A stretch of 35,646 nucleotides of DNA from an uncultured Clostridia bacterium (GCA_947166385.1 CAMVEB010000039.1:1-35646); one strand, 5' to 3'; positions 13,374-22,857 are shown, counted from the stretch's first letter. A program made the numbers and translations. The notes: generated from the letters alone by a model not told the origin.

Positions 13374-15919
13374 TTTCTCTTTTCCTCCTTGATTCTGCGA
13401 ATTTCTTTGATCACGAGTTTCATGTCGACCGGTTTGGCAATGTGTCCGTTCATGCCTGCCGCCAGGCATTCCGCGATGTTTTCGGAGAAGGCGTCGGCGG
13501 TCATGGCGATGATGGGAATGGAAGAGGCCCATTTGTTGTTTTCCAGCCTGCGGATCTGGCGCGTCGCGTCCAGACCGTTCATTTCCGGCATTTGAATATC
13601 CATGAAAATCAGCTCATAACTTCCCTCCCTGGCTTCTGCCATTTTTTCTACACAGATTCGTCCGTTTTCAGCCCGTTCTGAAGTGATGCCGAACATCCCC
13701 AGCATGGCGGAGATGATCTCCCAGTTAATGTCGTTGTCTTCCGCGACCAGGATATTCAGTCCCGCCAGATCGGCATAATTGTCCTCCGGCTCGACGGACT
13801 TTGCTTCCGTCCCGAACAGTTCATGGATTTTATCGTACAGCCTGGAGCGGAACAGCGGTTTGCTGATGAATCCGCTCGCGCCGGCTTCCTTCGCCTGGTC
13901 TTCGATGTCGGACCAGTCATATGCAGAGATCAGCAGGATGGGAATTCCGGCGCCGACTTCCGCCCGGATGAGCCTGGTGGTCTCGAAACCGTCCATATCC
14001 GGCATCTTCCAGTCCAGAATGACAACGTCGTAATCCTTTCCGGTTTCGTGCCGGCGGCGGATCATCTCCAGGGCTTCCCGTCCGCTGTTTGCCCGTTCCG
14101 CACGGATCCCCAGCGATTCCAGCGTATCCGCCGCGGTATCCAGCAGGATCGGGTCGTCGTCCGCGATCAGGGCGTCCACCGCGTCGAACCGCATCTCTTC
14201 CAGCTGCTTTTCGGCGATGGGAATGTCCAGCGTAATGGTGAAAGTCGTCCCTTTTCCGGGTTCGCTCTGGCATTCGATCGTTCCGTTCATCAGTTCGACC
14301 ATCTGCTTGGTAATCGCAAGCCCGAGCCCGGTTCCCTGGATGCTGTTGACCCGGCTGTCCGTCTGCCGGGAGAAGGGCTCGAACATCTTTTCCATGAATT
14401 CGGGCGTCATACCGATTCCGGTGTCCGAAACACGGTAAATCAGCTGAACGCAGCCTTCCTTTTCGCTCTCCTCCTCCCGCAGATCCACGGAGACCTGCCC
14501 GCCCGGCTCTGTGTATTTGATGGCGTTGGAAAGAATATTGATGTAAATCTGGTTCAGCCGCAGCTGGTCCGCGTAAAGGTATTCCTTTTCCATCCGGTTG
14601 ATGCGGAAGTTGAAATGAATGTTTTTCTCCTTGATCATGGGCTGGGACAGGTTCACCAGGTTCTCCACGGTTTCCACGATGGAGAAGGTCAGCGGGCTCA
14701 GGCTGAGTTTTCCGCTCTCGACCTTGGAGATATCCAGGATATCGTTAATCAGCGTCAGCAGATGGTTGCTGGCCAGGCTGATCTTTCTCAGGCTTTCCTT
14801 CACGGCTTCCCGGTCATCCGGGTTCTTTTCGGCGATCGTGGTCAGGCCGATGATCGCGTTCATCGGGGTGCGGATATCATGGGACATGGTGGAGAGGAAA
14901 TCGGTTTTTGCCTTGTTGGCGGATTCGGCTTCTCGGGCCGTCGCCCGAAGCTTTTTGTTGAAGGAGAGCATATACAGGAAGTCCGTTGCCAGCAGCAGCA
15001 GCAATCCGGCGGTCACGACTCCGACCAGCAGCCAGTCCACCGTGTTCGCGTTCAGATCGCTGACCGGCGCGGTGCTCAGCAGCACCCAGCCTTTTGTGGA
15101 AGTGATGGGCGTGTGGGCGACAATGCGTTCCCTGCCTCTGGAATCCTGCATGAGAAACGAGCCCGTGCCGGACAGGATATCCGCGAACAGCTCCTGCTGC
15201 GCCGCGACGCCCGGCTGGTTATAGGATTTGTAGTATTCGAAGAAACCGGAATTTTTAAAGGATCGCCCCCGGATGATGTAGTTGCCTTCCGCGTCGATCA
15301 TGGAGAATTCCTCGTGCGCGTATTCCGCCTGGGGGAAAACCCATTTTTCGGCCAGCTTGGAAGTGGGAACGATCCGCAGCAGGTAAGCCGGTCTCTTTTC
15401 TCCTGTTTCCGCGTCCCGCACCGTGATCCGGTTGCAGAAGGCCAGAGACTGTTCCCCGTTGATGGGATTGGTATAGGTCCGGGAGATGTTGATCGCCGTG
15501 CCGAGATCCGAAATCCAGGCGCCGTCCCCGATCAGCCCCATCCGCTGATAGGAAACGCCGTAGTCATCCCCGGAGTTCAGTTTCGGCCGGGTGGAAAAGC
15601 CTTCCAGCGTTTCCGCGTCGATCAGATGGGCGGACGTGTTCGCCTGCGCGTGGGTGGCCCGGACATATGCCGCGGCTTCCTCCAGCGTCAGATCCTGGCT
15701 GTTGATATACTGCGCCCAGTTGTCACAGATGCCCTGTTCCCCTTCCAGGTAGTTTCCCGTCACCCGTTCCATGGCGACGGTGGTGTTGACGAAATGCTCC
15801 ACCTGGTGTTCATAGTTTTCCGTTCTTTCGCGGTTGGAATACAGCACAACAAAGACCAGGATGGCAGCCATCAGGCCTACATTCACCAGGACAATCCATG
15901 ATCTTTTCAGACGGCTCAT
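13370..15919 (-). CDS. Hybrid sensor histidine kinase with extracytoplasmic Cache-like domain and two receiver domains
   Basis: 849-aa membrane kinase. TM1 is at about 9-28, an extracytoplasmic sensor domain of dCache/PAS-like character spans about 30-292, and TM2 is at about 294-317. Then come a HisKA domain with phosphoacceptor His347 (STMSHDIRTPMNAIIG), an HATPase_c domain with N box NILSNAIKYT (461-470), DTGIGM (499-504) and GTGLGL (529-534), and two receiver domains with phosphoacceptor Asp636 (VILDWKMPDMDG) and Asp774 (FMDIQMPEMNG). There is no output domain, so the signal must pass to another protein by phosphotransfer or protein contact. It is the first gene of a unit with the solute-binding protein and has a good promoter upstream. 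Confidence 0.92.
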   Translation of the reverse strand: MSRLKRSWIVLVNVGLMAAILVFVVLYSNRERTENYEHQVEHFVNTTVAMERVTGNYLEGEQGICDNWAQYINSQDLTLEEAAAYVRATHAQANTSAHLIDAETLEGFSTRPKLNSGDDYGVSYQRMGLIGDGAWISDLGTAINISRTYTNPINGEQSLAFCNRITVRDAETGEKRPAYLLRIVPTSKLAEKWVFPQAEYAHEEFSMIDAEGNYIIRGRSFKNSGFFEYYKSYNQPGVAAQQELFADILSGTGSFLMQDSRGRERIVAHTPITSTKGWVLLSTAPVSDLNANTVDWLLVGVVTAGLLLLLATDFLYMLSFNKKLRATAREAESANKAKTDFLSTMSHDIRTPMNAIIGLTTIAEKNPDDREAVKESLRKISLASNHLLTLINDILDISKVESGKLSLSPLTFSIVETVENLVNLSQPMIKEKNIHFNFRINRMEKEYLYADQLRLNQIYINILSNAIKYTEPGGQVSVDLREEESEKEGCVQLIYRVSDTGIGMTPEFMEKMFEPFSRQTDSRVNSIQGTGLGLAITKQMVELMNGTIECQSEPGKGTTFTITLDIPIAEKQLEEMRFDAVDALIADDDPILLDTAADTLESLGIRAERANSGREALEMIRRRHETGKDYDVVILDWKMPDMDGFETTRLIRAEVGAGIPILLISAYDWSDIEDQAKEAGASGFISKPLFRSRLYDKIHELFGTEAKSVEPEDNYADLAGLNILVAEDNDINWEIISAMLGMFGITSERAENGRICVEKMAEAREGSYELIFMDIQMPEMNGLDATRQIRRLENNKWASSIPIIAMTADAFSENIAECLAAGMNGHIAKPVDMKLVIKEIRRIKEEKRK

Positions 15920-15964
15920 TTCAACAGCCCCTTTTCATTCCTCCCCGCCGGGAACCTGTATCCT

Positions 15965-15993
15965 ATTTTACCTGCTTTTGGGACTTTTGACAA
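15965..15993 (-). promoter_or_regulatory. Promoter of kinase/binding-protein unit
   Basis: TTGTCA (15988-15993), 17-nt spacer, TAAAAT (15965-15970) on the minus strand. Confidence 0.65.
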
Positions 15994-16051
15994 CGGTCTT
16001 CTGCGGTGAATTTGAGGAACCGGAACGCTCGCGTCCCGGGCGGATTCATCC

Positions 16052-16080
16052 TTGTGTCCGGCGGGTGATTGGTCTATAAT
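16052..16080 (+). promoter_or_regulatory. Promoter of P-type ATPase gene
   Basis: TTGTGT (16052-16057), 17-nt spacer, TATAAT (16075-16080). Confidence 0.65.
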
Positions 16081-16154
16081 AGATCATCCGGAAAACGCCG
16101 GGGCAGGAACATCCCCCGGCGGGGGAAACAGGGAAGGAAAGAAGAGGAAGCGCC

Positions 16155-18797
16155 ATGAAACCGTATCTGGAGGAGAAAGAGAAAGTGCTCGCGCAGGCCG
16201 GGTCCTCGATGGAGGGCCTTTCTGACGCGGAGGCCGCCGCCCGGCTGGGGCGGGACGGGCCGAACCGCCTGAAGGAAGGCGAGAAGGAAAGCCTGCTGCG
16301 CAAATTCTTCGGGGAACTGAAGGATCCGATGACGGTTGTGCTGATCATCGCGGCGGCCGTCAGCGCGGTCACCGCTGTCTACGCCGGGGAAAGTCTGACG
16401 GATACGGTGATTATCCTTGCCGTGGTTCTGATCAACGCGTGCCTGGGCGTATACCAGGAGAGCAAGGCGGAGGCCGCCATTGAGGCGCTGCAGCAGGCGG
16501 CCGCGGCCACGGCGAAGGTGATCCGGGGCGGTCATCAGAAAACCGTCCGTGCCGACGAGGTTGTCCGGGGCGATCTGCTGGTGCTGGAGGCCGGGGATGC
16601 CGTGCCCGCGGATGCCCGGGTAGTGGAATGCGCCTCGATGAAGACGCAGGAGGCAGCGCTGACCGGGGAAAGCACGGATGTCGCGAAGACCAGCGATACG
16701 CTTGCTCCCGGCGCGAACGGGGAGGTCTCCCTCGGCGACCGGGCGAACATGGTCTATATGGGCTCTGTCGTCACCTACGGCCGGGGGCATGCCGTAGTCA
16801 CCGGGACCGGCATGGATACGGAGATGGGCGCCATTGCCGGCGCCCTGGCGCAGGCGAAGGAGGAAGAGACGCCCCTCCAGCTGAAGCTGAACGAGCTCAG
16901 CCGCAAGCTGAGCGCGATGATCCTCGTGATCTGCGCCTTTGTGTTTATCGTCAACCTCGTCCGCAACGGGGGCGGGGCCGTGCTGGATACCTTCATGATC
17001 GCTGTTTCCCTGGCGGTGGCGGCGATTCCGGAAGGGCTGAGCGCGGTGGTGACGGTGCTGCTCTCCATCGGCGTCACGAAGATGAGTAAAAACCATGCCA
17101 TCATCCGGAAACTGACCGCCGTGGAGACCCTGGGCTGCACGCAGGTGATCTGTTCGGACAAGACGGGGACCCTGACCCAGAACCGGATGACCGTTGTGGA
17201 GAAGAAGACCGGGGATGAAAAGCTGCTGATGACCGCGATGGCCCTGTGCTCCGATGCAGAGATCGAGGAAGGGGAAGCGGTGGGCGAGGCCACGGAATGC
17301 GCGCTGGTGAACGACGCGAATCAGCATGGCCTGCCGAAGAAGGAGCTGGCCGCGGAGCTTCCGCGGGTGGACGAGGCGCCCTTTGACTCCCTGCGCAAGA
17401 TGATGACCACGCTGCACCGGGCCGGAGCCGGCCATGGCTTTATCCAGTTTACGAAAGGCGCGCCGGACGAGGTGCTGCGCCGCTGCACGCGGATCTGGCG
17501 GGACGGGGCGGCCGTTCCGCTGACGCGGGAAGAACGGGATCGGATCCTGGCGGAAAACAAGGGCATGGCCGACCGGGCGCTGCGGGTGCTGGGGGCCGCT
17601 CAGCGGGTGTATGAGGAGCGGCCGGCGGATCACAGCCCGGAGACGCTGGAGCGGGATCTGACCTGGATCGGGATGTGCGGCATGATCGATCCGGTCCGGC
17701 CCGAGGTGAAGGACGCGATCGGCCGCTGCCGCGGCGCCGGCATCCGTCCCATCATGATTACTGGCGACCATAAGGATACCGCCGCGGCCATCGCCCGGGA
17801 GCTGGGCATTCTCGGGGAGGGGCAGATGGCGATTACCGGGGCGGAGCTGGACGCGATCCCGGACGAAACCTTTGCCGCGGATGTGCGCCGCTACTCCGTC
17901 TATGCCCGGGTGCAGCCGGAGAATAAGGTCCGGATTGTGAACGCGTGGAAGAACCTGGGCATGGTCACGGCCATGACCGGAGACGGCGTCAACGACGCGC
18001 CGAGCATCAAGAGCGCGGATATCGGCGTCGGCATGGGCATCACCGGCACGGATGTCACCAAGTCGGTCGCGGATATGATCCTGACGGACGACAATTTTGC
18101 GACGATCGTCTCCGCCGTGGGCGAAGGCCGCCGCATCTATGACAATATACGGAAAGCCATCCAGTTCCTGCTCTCGGCCAACCTGGCGGAGGTGCTGGCG
18201 GTGTTTTCCGCGACGCTGATGGGCTTCACCATCCTGAAACCCGTCCATATCCTGTGGATCAACCTGATTACCGATACCCTGCCGGCCATCGCGCTGGGGA
18301 TGGAAGGCGCGGAGAAGGATGTCATGCAGCGTCCGCCCCGCAGCCGGAAGGAGAGCATCTTTGCCGGCGGCCTGGGGTTCGATATCGCGTTCCAGGGCCT
18401 GGTGATCGCCGCGGTCACGGTGTTCAGCTATTTTGCCGGCATCCGGATGGAAAGCGGCAGCTGGGGGATTCTGGCGTCGGCGGACGGGATGACCATGGCG
18501 TTCCTGACGCTGAGCATGATCGAAATCTTCCACAGCTTCAACATGCGCTCCCGCGCGGCTTCCCTGTTCAGGCTCCGGAAGCAGAACGTCTGGCTGTGGG
18601 GGACGCTGGCCTTCTCCCTGCTGGTCACGGCGGCGGTCATCTTCATCCCCGGCCTGAACACGGCCTTCTCCTTCCGGCAGATCAGCCTGGCGGAGTACGG
18701 CGTGGCGCTGGGGTTGGCGCTGATCGTGATCCCGGTCGTGGAGATCGAAAAAGCCGTCAGAAAAGCCACCCGCCGCAGGGGGCAGGTGGCATCGTAA
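16155..18797 (+). CDS. P2-type cation-transporting ATPase (calcium type)
   Basis: 880-aa ATP-driven membrane pump, most likely exporting Ca2+. All P-type hallmarks are seen: actuator TGES (LTGESTDVAKT), M4 PEGL (AAIPEGLSAVV), phosphorylated Asp335 in SDKTGTLTQNRMT, nucleotide-domain KGAPDEVL, hinge MTGDGVNDAPS. The Ca2+-site residues of SERCA-like pumps are kept: Glu in M4 PEGL, Asn/Glu in M5 (SANLAEVL) and Asn/Asp in M6 (WINLITDTLPA). The length matches bacterial PMCA/LMCA1-like pumps and no C-terminal calmodulin-type extension exists. GAGGAAG precedes the ATG. It is a single-gene unit convergent with, and only 4 nt from, the end of the acyl-CoA synthetase gene. Confidence 0.9.
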   Translation: MKPYLEEKEKVLAQAGSSMEGLSDAEAAARLGRDGPNRLKEGEKESLLRKFFGELKDPMTVVLIIAAAVSAVTAVYAGESLTDTVIILAVVLINACLGVYQESKAEAAIEALQQAAAATAKVIRGGHQKTVRADEVVRGDLLVLEAGDAVPADARVVECASMKTQEAALTGESTDVAKTSDTLAPGANGEVSLGDRANMVYMGSVVTYGRGHAVVTGTGMDTEMGAIAGALAQAKEEETPLQLKLNELSRKLSAMILVICAFVFIVNLVRNGGGAVLDTFMIAVSLAVAAIPEGLSAVVTVLLSIGVTKMSKNHAIIRKLTAVETLGCTQVICSDKTGTLTQNRMTVVEKKTGDEKLLMTAMALCSDAEIEEGEAVGEATECALVNDANQHGLPKKELAAELPRVDEAPFDSLRKMMTTLHRAGAGHGFIQFTKGAPDEVLRRCTRIWRDGAAVPLTREERDRILAENKGMADRALRVLGAAQRVYEERPADHSPETLERDLTWIGMCGMIDPVRPEVKDAIGRCRGAGIRPIMITGDHKDTAAAIARELGILGEGQMAITGAELDAIPDETFAADVRRYSVYARVQPENKVRIVNAWKNLGMVTAMTGDGVNDAPSIKSADIGVGMGITGTDVTKSVADMILTDDNFATIVSAVGEGRRIYDNIRKAIQFLLSANLAEVLAVFSATLMGFTILKPVHILWINLITDTLPAIALGMEGAEKDVMQRPPRSRKESIFAGGLGFDIAFQGLVIAAVTVFSYFAGIRMESGSWGILASADGMTMAFLTLSMIEIFHSFNMRSRAASLFRLRKQNVWLWGTLAFSLLVTAAVIFIPGLNTAFSFRQISLAEYGVALGLALIVIPVVEIEKAVRKATRRRGQVAS

Positions 18798-18801
18798 CAG
18801 C

Positions 18802-21090
18802 TTACAGCAGATTCCGCTGGATCTTGCCGGAGATGGTTTTCGGCAGCTCTTCCCGGAAGACGATTTTCCGCGGATATTTGTACGGGGCGGTGTGCGCCTT
18901 CACATAGTTCTGGATTTCCTTCTTCAGGTCCTCGGTGCCTTCGGTGCCGGGGACCAATACAATGGAGGCCTTGACGATCTGGCCGCGGATCTCGTCCGGC
19001 TCGGCGGATACGCCGCATTCCAGCACATAGGGCAGCTCCATGATGACGCTTTCGATCTCGAACGGCCCGATCCGGTAGCCGCTGGACTTGATCACGTCGT
19101 CGATCCGGCTCACATACCAGAAGTATCCGTCCTCATCCCGCCAGGCGGTATCGCCGGTGTGGTACAGGCCGTCGTGCCAGGCTTCCTTCGTCTTTTCCCC
19201 GTCCAGGTAGTATTCGCGGAACAGGCCGCAGGGGACGGAATCCCCGGTGCGGATCACGATTTCGCCCACTTCGCCGTTGGGCACGGGGTTGCCCTCCGGG
19301 TCCACGATGTCCACGTCGTACTGCGGGTTGGCCTTGCCCATGGAGCCGATACGCGGCACCCCGCCGAACAGGTTGCCGATGGTCAGGGTGGTTTCCGTCT
19401 GGCCGAATCCCTCCATGATCTGCAGCCCCGTCGCCTTCTCGAACTGGCGGAAAACCTCGGGGTTGAGGGCCTCGCCGGCCGTGGTCATATGATGGATGGA
19501 GGACAGATCGTACTTGGACAGGTCCACCTTGATGAACATCCGCAGCATTGTCGGCGGAGCGCAGAAGGTGGTGATGTTGTACTTTTTGAACATCGGCAGG
19601 ATGTCCGCCGCGTCGAACCGGTCGAAATCATAGACGAACACGGCGCCTTCGCACATCCACTGCCCGTACAGCTTCCCCCACAGGGATTTGCCCCATCCGG
19701 TGTCGGAGATCGTCAGGTGCAAGCCATCCCGCTCGCAGCAGTGCCAGTATCTCGCCGTCACATAGTGGCCCAGGGCATAGGTGTGCTTGTGCTGCGCCAT
19801 TTTCGGGTTGCCGGTCGTGCCGGAGGTGAAGAACATCAAGGCCGGATCATTGCCGCAGGAGGCGTCGTCCGGGCGGTGGAAGCGGCGCGTGAACAGCGGA
19901 TACTCCGCGTTCAGGTCGTGCCAGCCTTCCCGGGTGCCGTTGACCAGGATCAGCGTCTGCACGCTGGGGCATTTTTTCGCGGCGCGCTCGGCGATCTCCG
20001 CGGTGTCCCCGTCGGCGGTGCAGATCAGGGCCTTGACGCCGGCGGAGTTGAACCGGTATTCAAAGTCATGCTCCTTCAGCTGGTTGGTGGCGGGGATGGC
20101 GATGGCGCCCAGCTTGTGCAGCGCCACCATCGAGAACCAGAACTGGTAGTGCCGCTTCAGCACCAGCATCACCCGGTCCCCCCGGCGGATGCCCAGGGAG
20201 GTGAAGTAGTTGGCGCACTGGTTGGAGGCGTCCTTGATATCCTTGAAGGTGAAGCGGCGCTCCTCGTGGTTCCGGTCCACATAGAGCATGGCGAGCTTGT
20301 CCGGATACTTCCGGGCGATCTCGTCAACGATGTCGAACCCGAAGTTGAAGCTTTCCGCGTTCGGGAAGCGGATGGCGGTCAGCCGGCCCTGCGCGTCCTC
20401 CGTGGCGTCGATGAATTTCTCGGCGATCAGGCGGGGCGCCTTTTCCGTTTCCGCGGAGCCTTCGGGGCGGACCGGAGCGGCGGGCGCCGCCGGCTCCTGA
20501 GCCGGAGCCTCCCCGGGCAGGACGACCGCGACAAACACGCAGTCGCCGCCTTCCACGGCGATCATGCCGTGGGGCAGGGAGGAGTTGTAGTAGATGCTGT
20601 CGCCCTCGTGCAGAATTTCGGTATGGTCGCCGACCTGGACCTTCAGGCTCCCCTGCATCACCAGGTCGAATTCCTGCCCCCGGTGGGTCGCCAGGTGGAT
20701 GGGCTCGTTCTGGGCTTTCTCCGAGTATTCATAGCGCACCCAGTAGGGCTCGGCGATCTTGTCCTTGAATTTCGGCGCCAGGTTGGAGATCGCGATGCCC
20801 TCTTCCCGTGCGGTGGATTCGCCCTTGCCGCGGCGTGTCACCGTATAGGAGGACAGGAAGGCGTTGTGCCCCTCCAGCAGCTCGGTCAGCTCCATGTTGA
20901 AAGCCTGGGCGGATTTGTAGATGAAGGTGAAGGGCATATCCGTCCGGCCGGCTTCATACGTCAGGTATTCCTCTGGGGACACTTCGGTCTTCTCCGCCAT
21001 TTCCTCCGGGGTCCAGCCGAGGATCTCCCGCATTTCCCGCAGGCGGGAAGCGATGGCGCTGAGTTGATTGAGATCGGTCTGAGTCGTCAT
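18802..21090 (-). CDS. Xre-cupin-acyl-CoA synthetase fusion (AMP-forming CoA ligase)
   Basis: 762 aa joining three modules. Residues about 13-72 are an Xre-type HTH (RLREMREILGWTPEEMAEKTEVS). Residues about 105-190 are a cupin_2 domain (THRGQEFDLVMQGSLKVQVGD, then EGDSIYYNSSLPHGMIA), which together look like a complete Xre-cupin regulator. An Ala/Pro-rich linker (192-217) leads to an AMP-binding acyl-CoA synthetase (about 230-762) with P-loop FFTSGTTGNPKMAQH, GFGQTETT, YHTGDTAWRDEDGY and the catalytic Lys in PKTISGKIQRN. The enzyme adenylates a carboxylic acid and transfers it to CoA; the closest type is medium-chain/aryl acid ligase. Expression is governed by a T-box leader, tying it to amino-acid supply. 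The start at 21090 has GAAAGGAG upstream. Confidence 0.87.
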   Translation of the reverse strand: MTTQTDLNQLSAIASRLREMREILGWTPEEMAEKTEVSPEEYLTYEAGRTDMPFTFIYKSAQAFNMELTELLEGHNAFLSSYTVTRRGKGESTAREEGIAISNLAPKFKDKIAEPYWVRYEYSEKAQNEPIHLATHRGQEFDLVMQGSLKVQVGDHTEILHEGDSIYYNSSLPHGMIAVEGGDCVFVAVVLPGEAPAQEPAAPAAPVRPEGSAETEKAPRLIAEKFIDATEDAQGRLTAIRFPNAESFNFGFDIVDEIARKYPDKLAMLYVDRNHEERRFTFKDIKDASNQCANYFTSLGIRRGDRVMLVLKRHYQFWFSMVALHKLGAIAIPATNQLKEHDFEYRFNSAGVKALICTADGDTAEIAERAAKKCPSVQTLILVNGTREGWHDLNAEYPLFTRRFHRPDDASCGNDPALMFFTSGTTGNPKMAQHKHTYALGHYVTARYWHCCERDGLHLTISDTGWGKSLWGKLYGQWMCEGAVFVYDFDRFDAADILPMFKKYNITTFCAPPTMLRMFIKVDLSKYDLSSIHHMTTAGEALNPEVFRQFEKATGLQIMEGFGQTETTLTIGNLFGGVPRIGSMGKANPQYDVDIVDPEGNPVPNGEVGEIVIRTGDSVPCGLFREYYLDGEKTKEAWHDGLYHTGDTAWRDEDGYFWYVSRIDDVIKSSGYRIGPFEIESVIMELPYVLECGVSAEPDEIRGQIVKASIVLVPGTEGTEDLKKEIQNYVKAHTAPYKYPRKIVFREELPKTISGKIQRNLL

Positions 21091-21119
21091 GTCGTTGGTC
21101 TCCTTTCGGGTTCAGGGAA

Positions 21120-21412
21120 TTCGGGAATGAAAATGACCCGTCTCTGCTTTGAGACGGGTCATGCTGACTCGCGGTACCACTCAAATTGTGCGGAGGTTCC
21201 GCACCTCTTCAGGCACTTTCATGCCCTATGCGTTGACGCAGCATTCACGGGAAACGCCTACAGGGTGAGAATCAGGCCCTCTGCCTGACGCTGCCGTTCG
21301 GATTTCCGGCTCGGAAGGGATGGGATGAAGCTTCAGCCCGCCGGTTCACACCCAGTCCGGCTCTCTGCGGGGCCTCCCGCTGTTCCGTCTTCGTCATCGC
21401 CTTGTATGAAAT
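21120..21412 (-). ncRNA. T-box leader of the Xre-cupin-CoA ligase gene
   Basis: Minus strand. The invariant T-box TGGTACCGCG (21170-21179) is followed by the terminator stem ATGACCCGTCTC / GAGACGGGTCAT (21133-21162) and TTTT. Upstream, GATGACGAAGACGGAA starts Stem I, with the typical AGAGAGCCGG/CCGGC distal arm. Which codon is read is unclear: in the specifier bulge GAAGC-UUC-A, UUC (Phe; 21327-21329) followed by A is the best candidate, but the 3' side is longer than usual and AUC (Ile) cannot be excluded. A charged cognate tRNA would cause termination; starvation would allow expression. Confidence 0.85.
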
Positions 21413-21419
21413 TGCACGT

Positions 21420-21448
21420 ATTCTATCACGGGAAAACAGGCTTGTCAA
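21420..21448 (-). promoter_or_regulatory. Promoter of T-box leader / CoA ligase
   Basis: TTGACA (21443-21448), 17-nt spacer, TAGAAT (21420-21425), minus strand. Confidence 0.75.
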
Positions 21449-21508
21449 CTGTCCCGATGGCTTTTCGGAATGTTTTTCGCCTGTACCGGGCGGATCTTTT
21501 CCAGTCTA

Positions 21509-21537
21509 TTGAAAACAGGCGCTTTCTGTGGTATCTT
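21509..21537 (+). promoter_or_regulatory. Promoter of DNA methyltransferase gene
   Basis: TTGAAA (21509-21514), 17-nt spacer, TATCTT (21532-21537). Divergent from the T-box promoter. Confidence 0.6.
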
Positions 21538-21611
21538 TCCTTTTGGAGAAACACATTTTGGGGAAACACAGGAAAATAGATGCCGGATCAGCTGACCGGG
21601 AGGATTTTGCC

Positions 21612-22826
21612 ATGTTCGAACAGATCGGGATCGAAAAGGAAGTGTTCGGTTCGGGAGAAAACCTGCTGCAGTGCGGGAATGTGATGTCCCTGCCGCAGAC
21701 GTTCCGCGCCCTGGCGGGGAAGGCCCAGTGCGTTTATCTGGATCCGCCCTTCATGACGGGGGAGCGCTTCATGCGCCGCCGCCCCTACGGGGAGGCCGGC
21801 TGGCGGACGGGCAGCCCCGCTCCGCGCTACCCCGCCTATGAGGACCGCTATACCGGGGAGAAGGAATACCTGCGCCTGCTGCGCCGACTGGCCGGCGTGT
21901 CCCGGGACCTGCTGCTGGATACCGGCGTCTTCTATCTGCATCTGGACTGGCGGATGGCGGCCCCGGCACGGCTCCTGTGCGACGTGGTGTTTGGCAAAAC
22001 GCGCTTCCTGAATGAGATCATCTGGGGCTATGAAAGCGGCGGCCGTTCCCGCCGGCATTTCTCCCGCAAGCATGATGTGATCCTTCTTTACGCAAAAGGG
22101 AATAAGTACCGTTTTGACCTGACCCGCGTCCCGGTCAACCGGGAGGAGGGCAGGCGGAACCATATGGCCCGCGGCCGGGATGAGCAGGGGAGGATGTTCT
22201 CCCGCATTGTTTCCAACGGCAAGGAATACCGCTATTATGATGATGAGCCCGTTTATCCGGGGGATGTCTGGACGGATATCAGCCATCTGCAGCAGCGGGA
22301 TCCCGAGCGTACCGGCTATGCGACCCAGAAGCCGCTGAAGCTGCTGGAGCGGCTCCTGCTTCCGGTCACGGATCCGGGCGACCTGGTCGTGGATCTGTGC
22401 TGCGGCAGCGGCACTACCCTGGCCGCGGCGGAAAAGATGGGCTGCCGTTATGCCGGCCTGGATGTGAATCCGGAAGCCGTGGCGGTGGCGCTCTCCCGTC
22501 TGAAGCCGGAAAACCTGACGGTCATCTGTCCCTGCGGCCGGAAGAAGGCGAAGCTCCTGGCGGAAGAGGATCCGTCGGAAGGTCGCTTCCGGATCGGCGG
22601 CCTGCAGGAGAAGCATCCGCTCTTCCCCGCGAAGGCCACCCCGATGGACAACCTGGAGGCCTGGGATACCGGGCGCGTCGAAAACGGGGTTTTCTACGCG
22701 GATCAGAGCTTCCGCCGCAGTTTCCGCTATCCGGAGCTGACCGCGTCCATCCGCGCGGAGGCCGGCAGCGTCCGCGCCGTCATGACGACGGACGCGGCGG
22801 GGATCCGCCGGGCTTACTGCCGCTGA
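21612..22826 (+). CDS. Solitary beta-class site-specific DNA methyltransferase (N4-C or N6-A)
   Basis: 404-aa SAM-dependent amino-methyltransferase. The catalytic motif IV DPPF (44-47, VYLDPPF) precedes motif I (DLCCGSGTTLAA from Asp261), the permuted order that defines the beta class. The motif set is completed by TQKPLKLLERLLLPVTDPGDLVVD before motif I. GENLLQCGNVMSLPQ is the common N-terminal signature. A target-recognition region lies in the middle (about 130-225). The unusual C-terminal 100 aa contain a CPCG pair and no recognised domain. No restriction gene is adjacent: recA follows, so this looks like an orphan, possibly epigenetic, methyltransferase. GGGAGG lies 9 nt before the chosen ATG; the frame is open upstream to 21528 but that part covers the promoter. 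Confidence 0.83.
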   Translation: MFEQIGIEKEVFGSGENLLQCGNVMSLPQTFRALAGKAQCVYLDPPFMTGERFMRRRPYGEAGWRTGSPAPRYPAYEDRYTGEKEYLRLLRRLAGVSRDLLLDTGVFYLHLDWRMAAPARLLCDVVFGKTRFLNEIIWGYESGGRSRRHFSRKHDVILLYAKGNKYRFDLTRVPVNREEGRRNHMARGRDEQGRMFSRIVSNGKEYRYYDDEPVYPGDVWTDISHLQQRDPERTGYATQKPLKLLERLLLPVTDPGDLVVDLCCGSGTTLAAAEKMGCRYAGLDVNPEAVAVALSRLKPENLTVICPCGRKKAKLLAEEDPSEGRFRIGGLQEKHPLFPAKATPMDNLEAWDTGRVENGVFYADQSFRRSFRYPELTASIRAEAGSVRAVMTTDAAGIRRAYCR

Positions 22827-22857
22827 AAAGCTTTGTGAAAAAGATTTTTTGTTCCCC

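Noticed and set aside
13823..15901. 692-aa open frame on the plus strand
   Set aside because: Antisense shadow of the hybrid histidine kinase.
16074..18533. 819-aa open frame on the minus strand
   Set aside because: Antisense shadow of the P-type ATPase; its composition is dominated by Arg, His, Asp and Gly with no motif.
18764..18790. GCCACC / GGTGGC stem near the end of the ATPase gene as a bidirectional terminator
   Set aside because: The loop is large, there is no T-run on either side, and it lies inside the coding sequence.
18892..21288. 798-aa open frame on the plus strand
   Set aside because: Antisense to the CoA-ligase fusion and its T-box leader; no recognisable domain.
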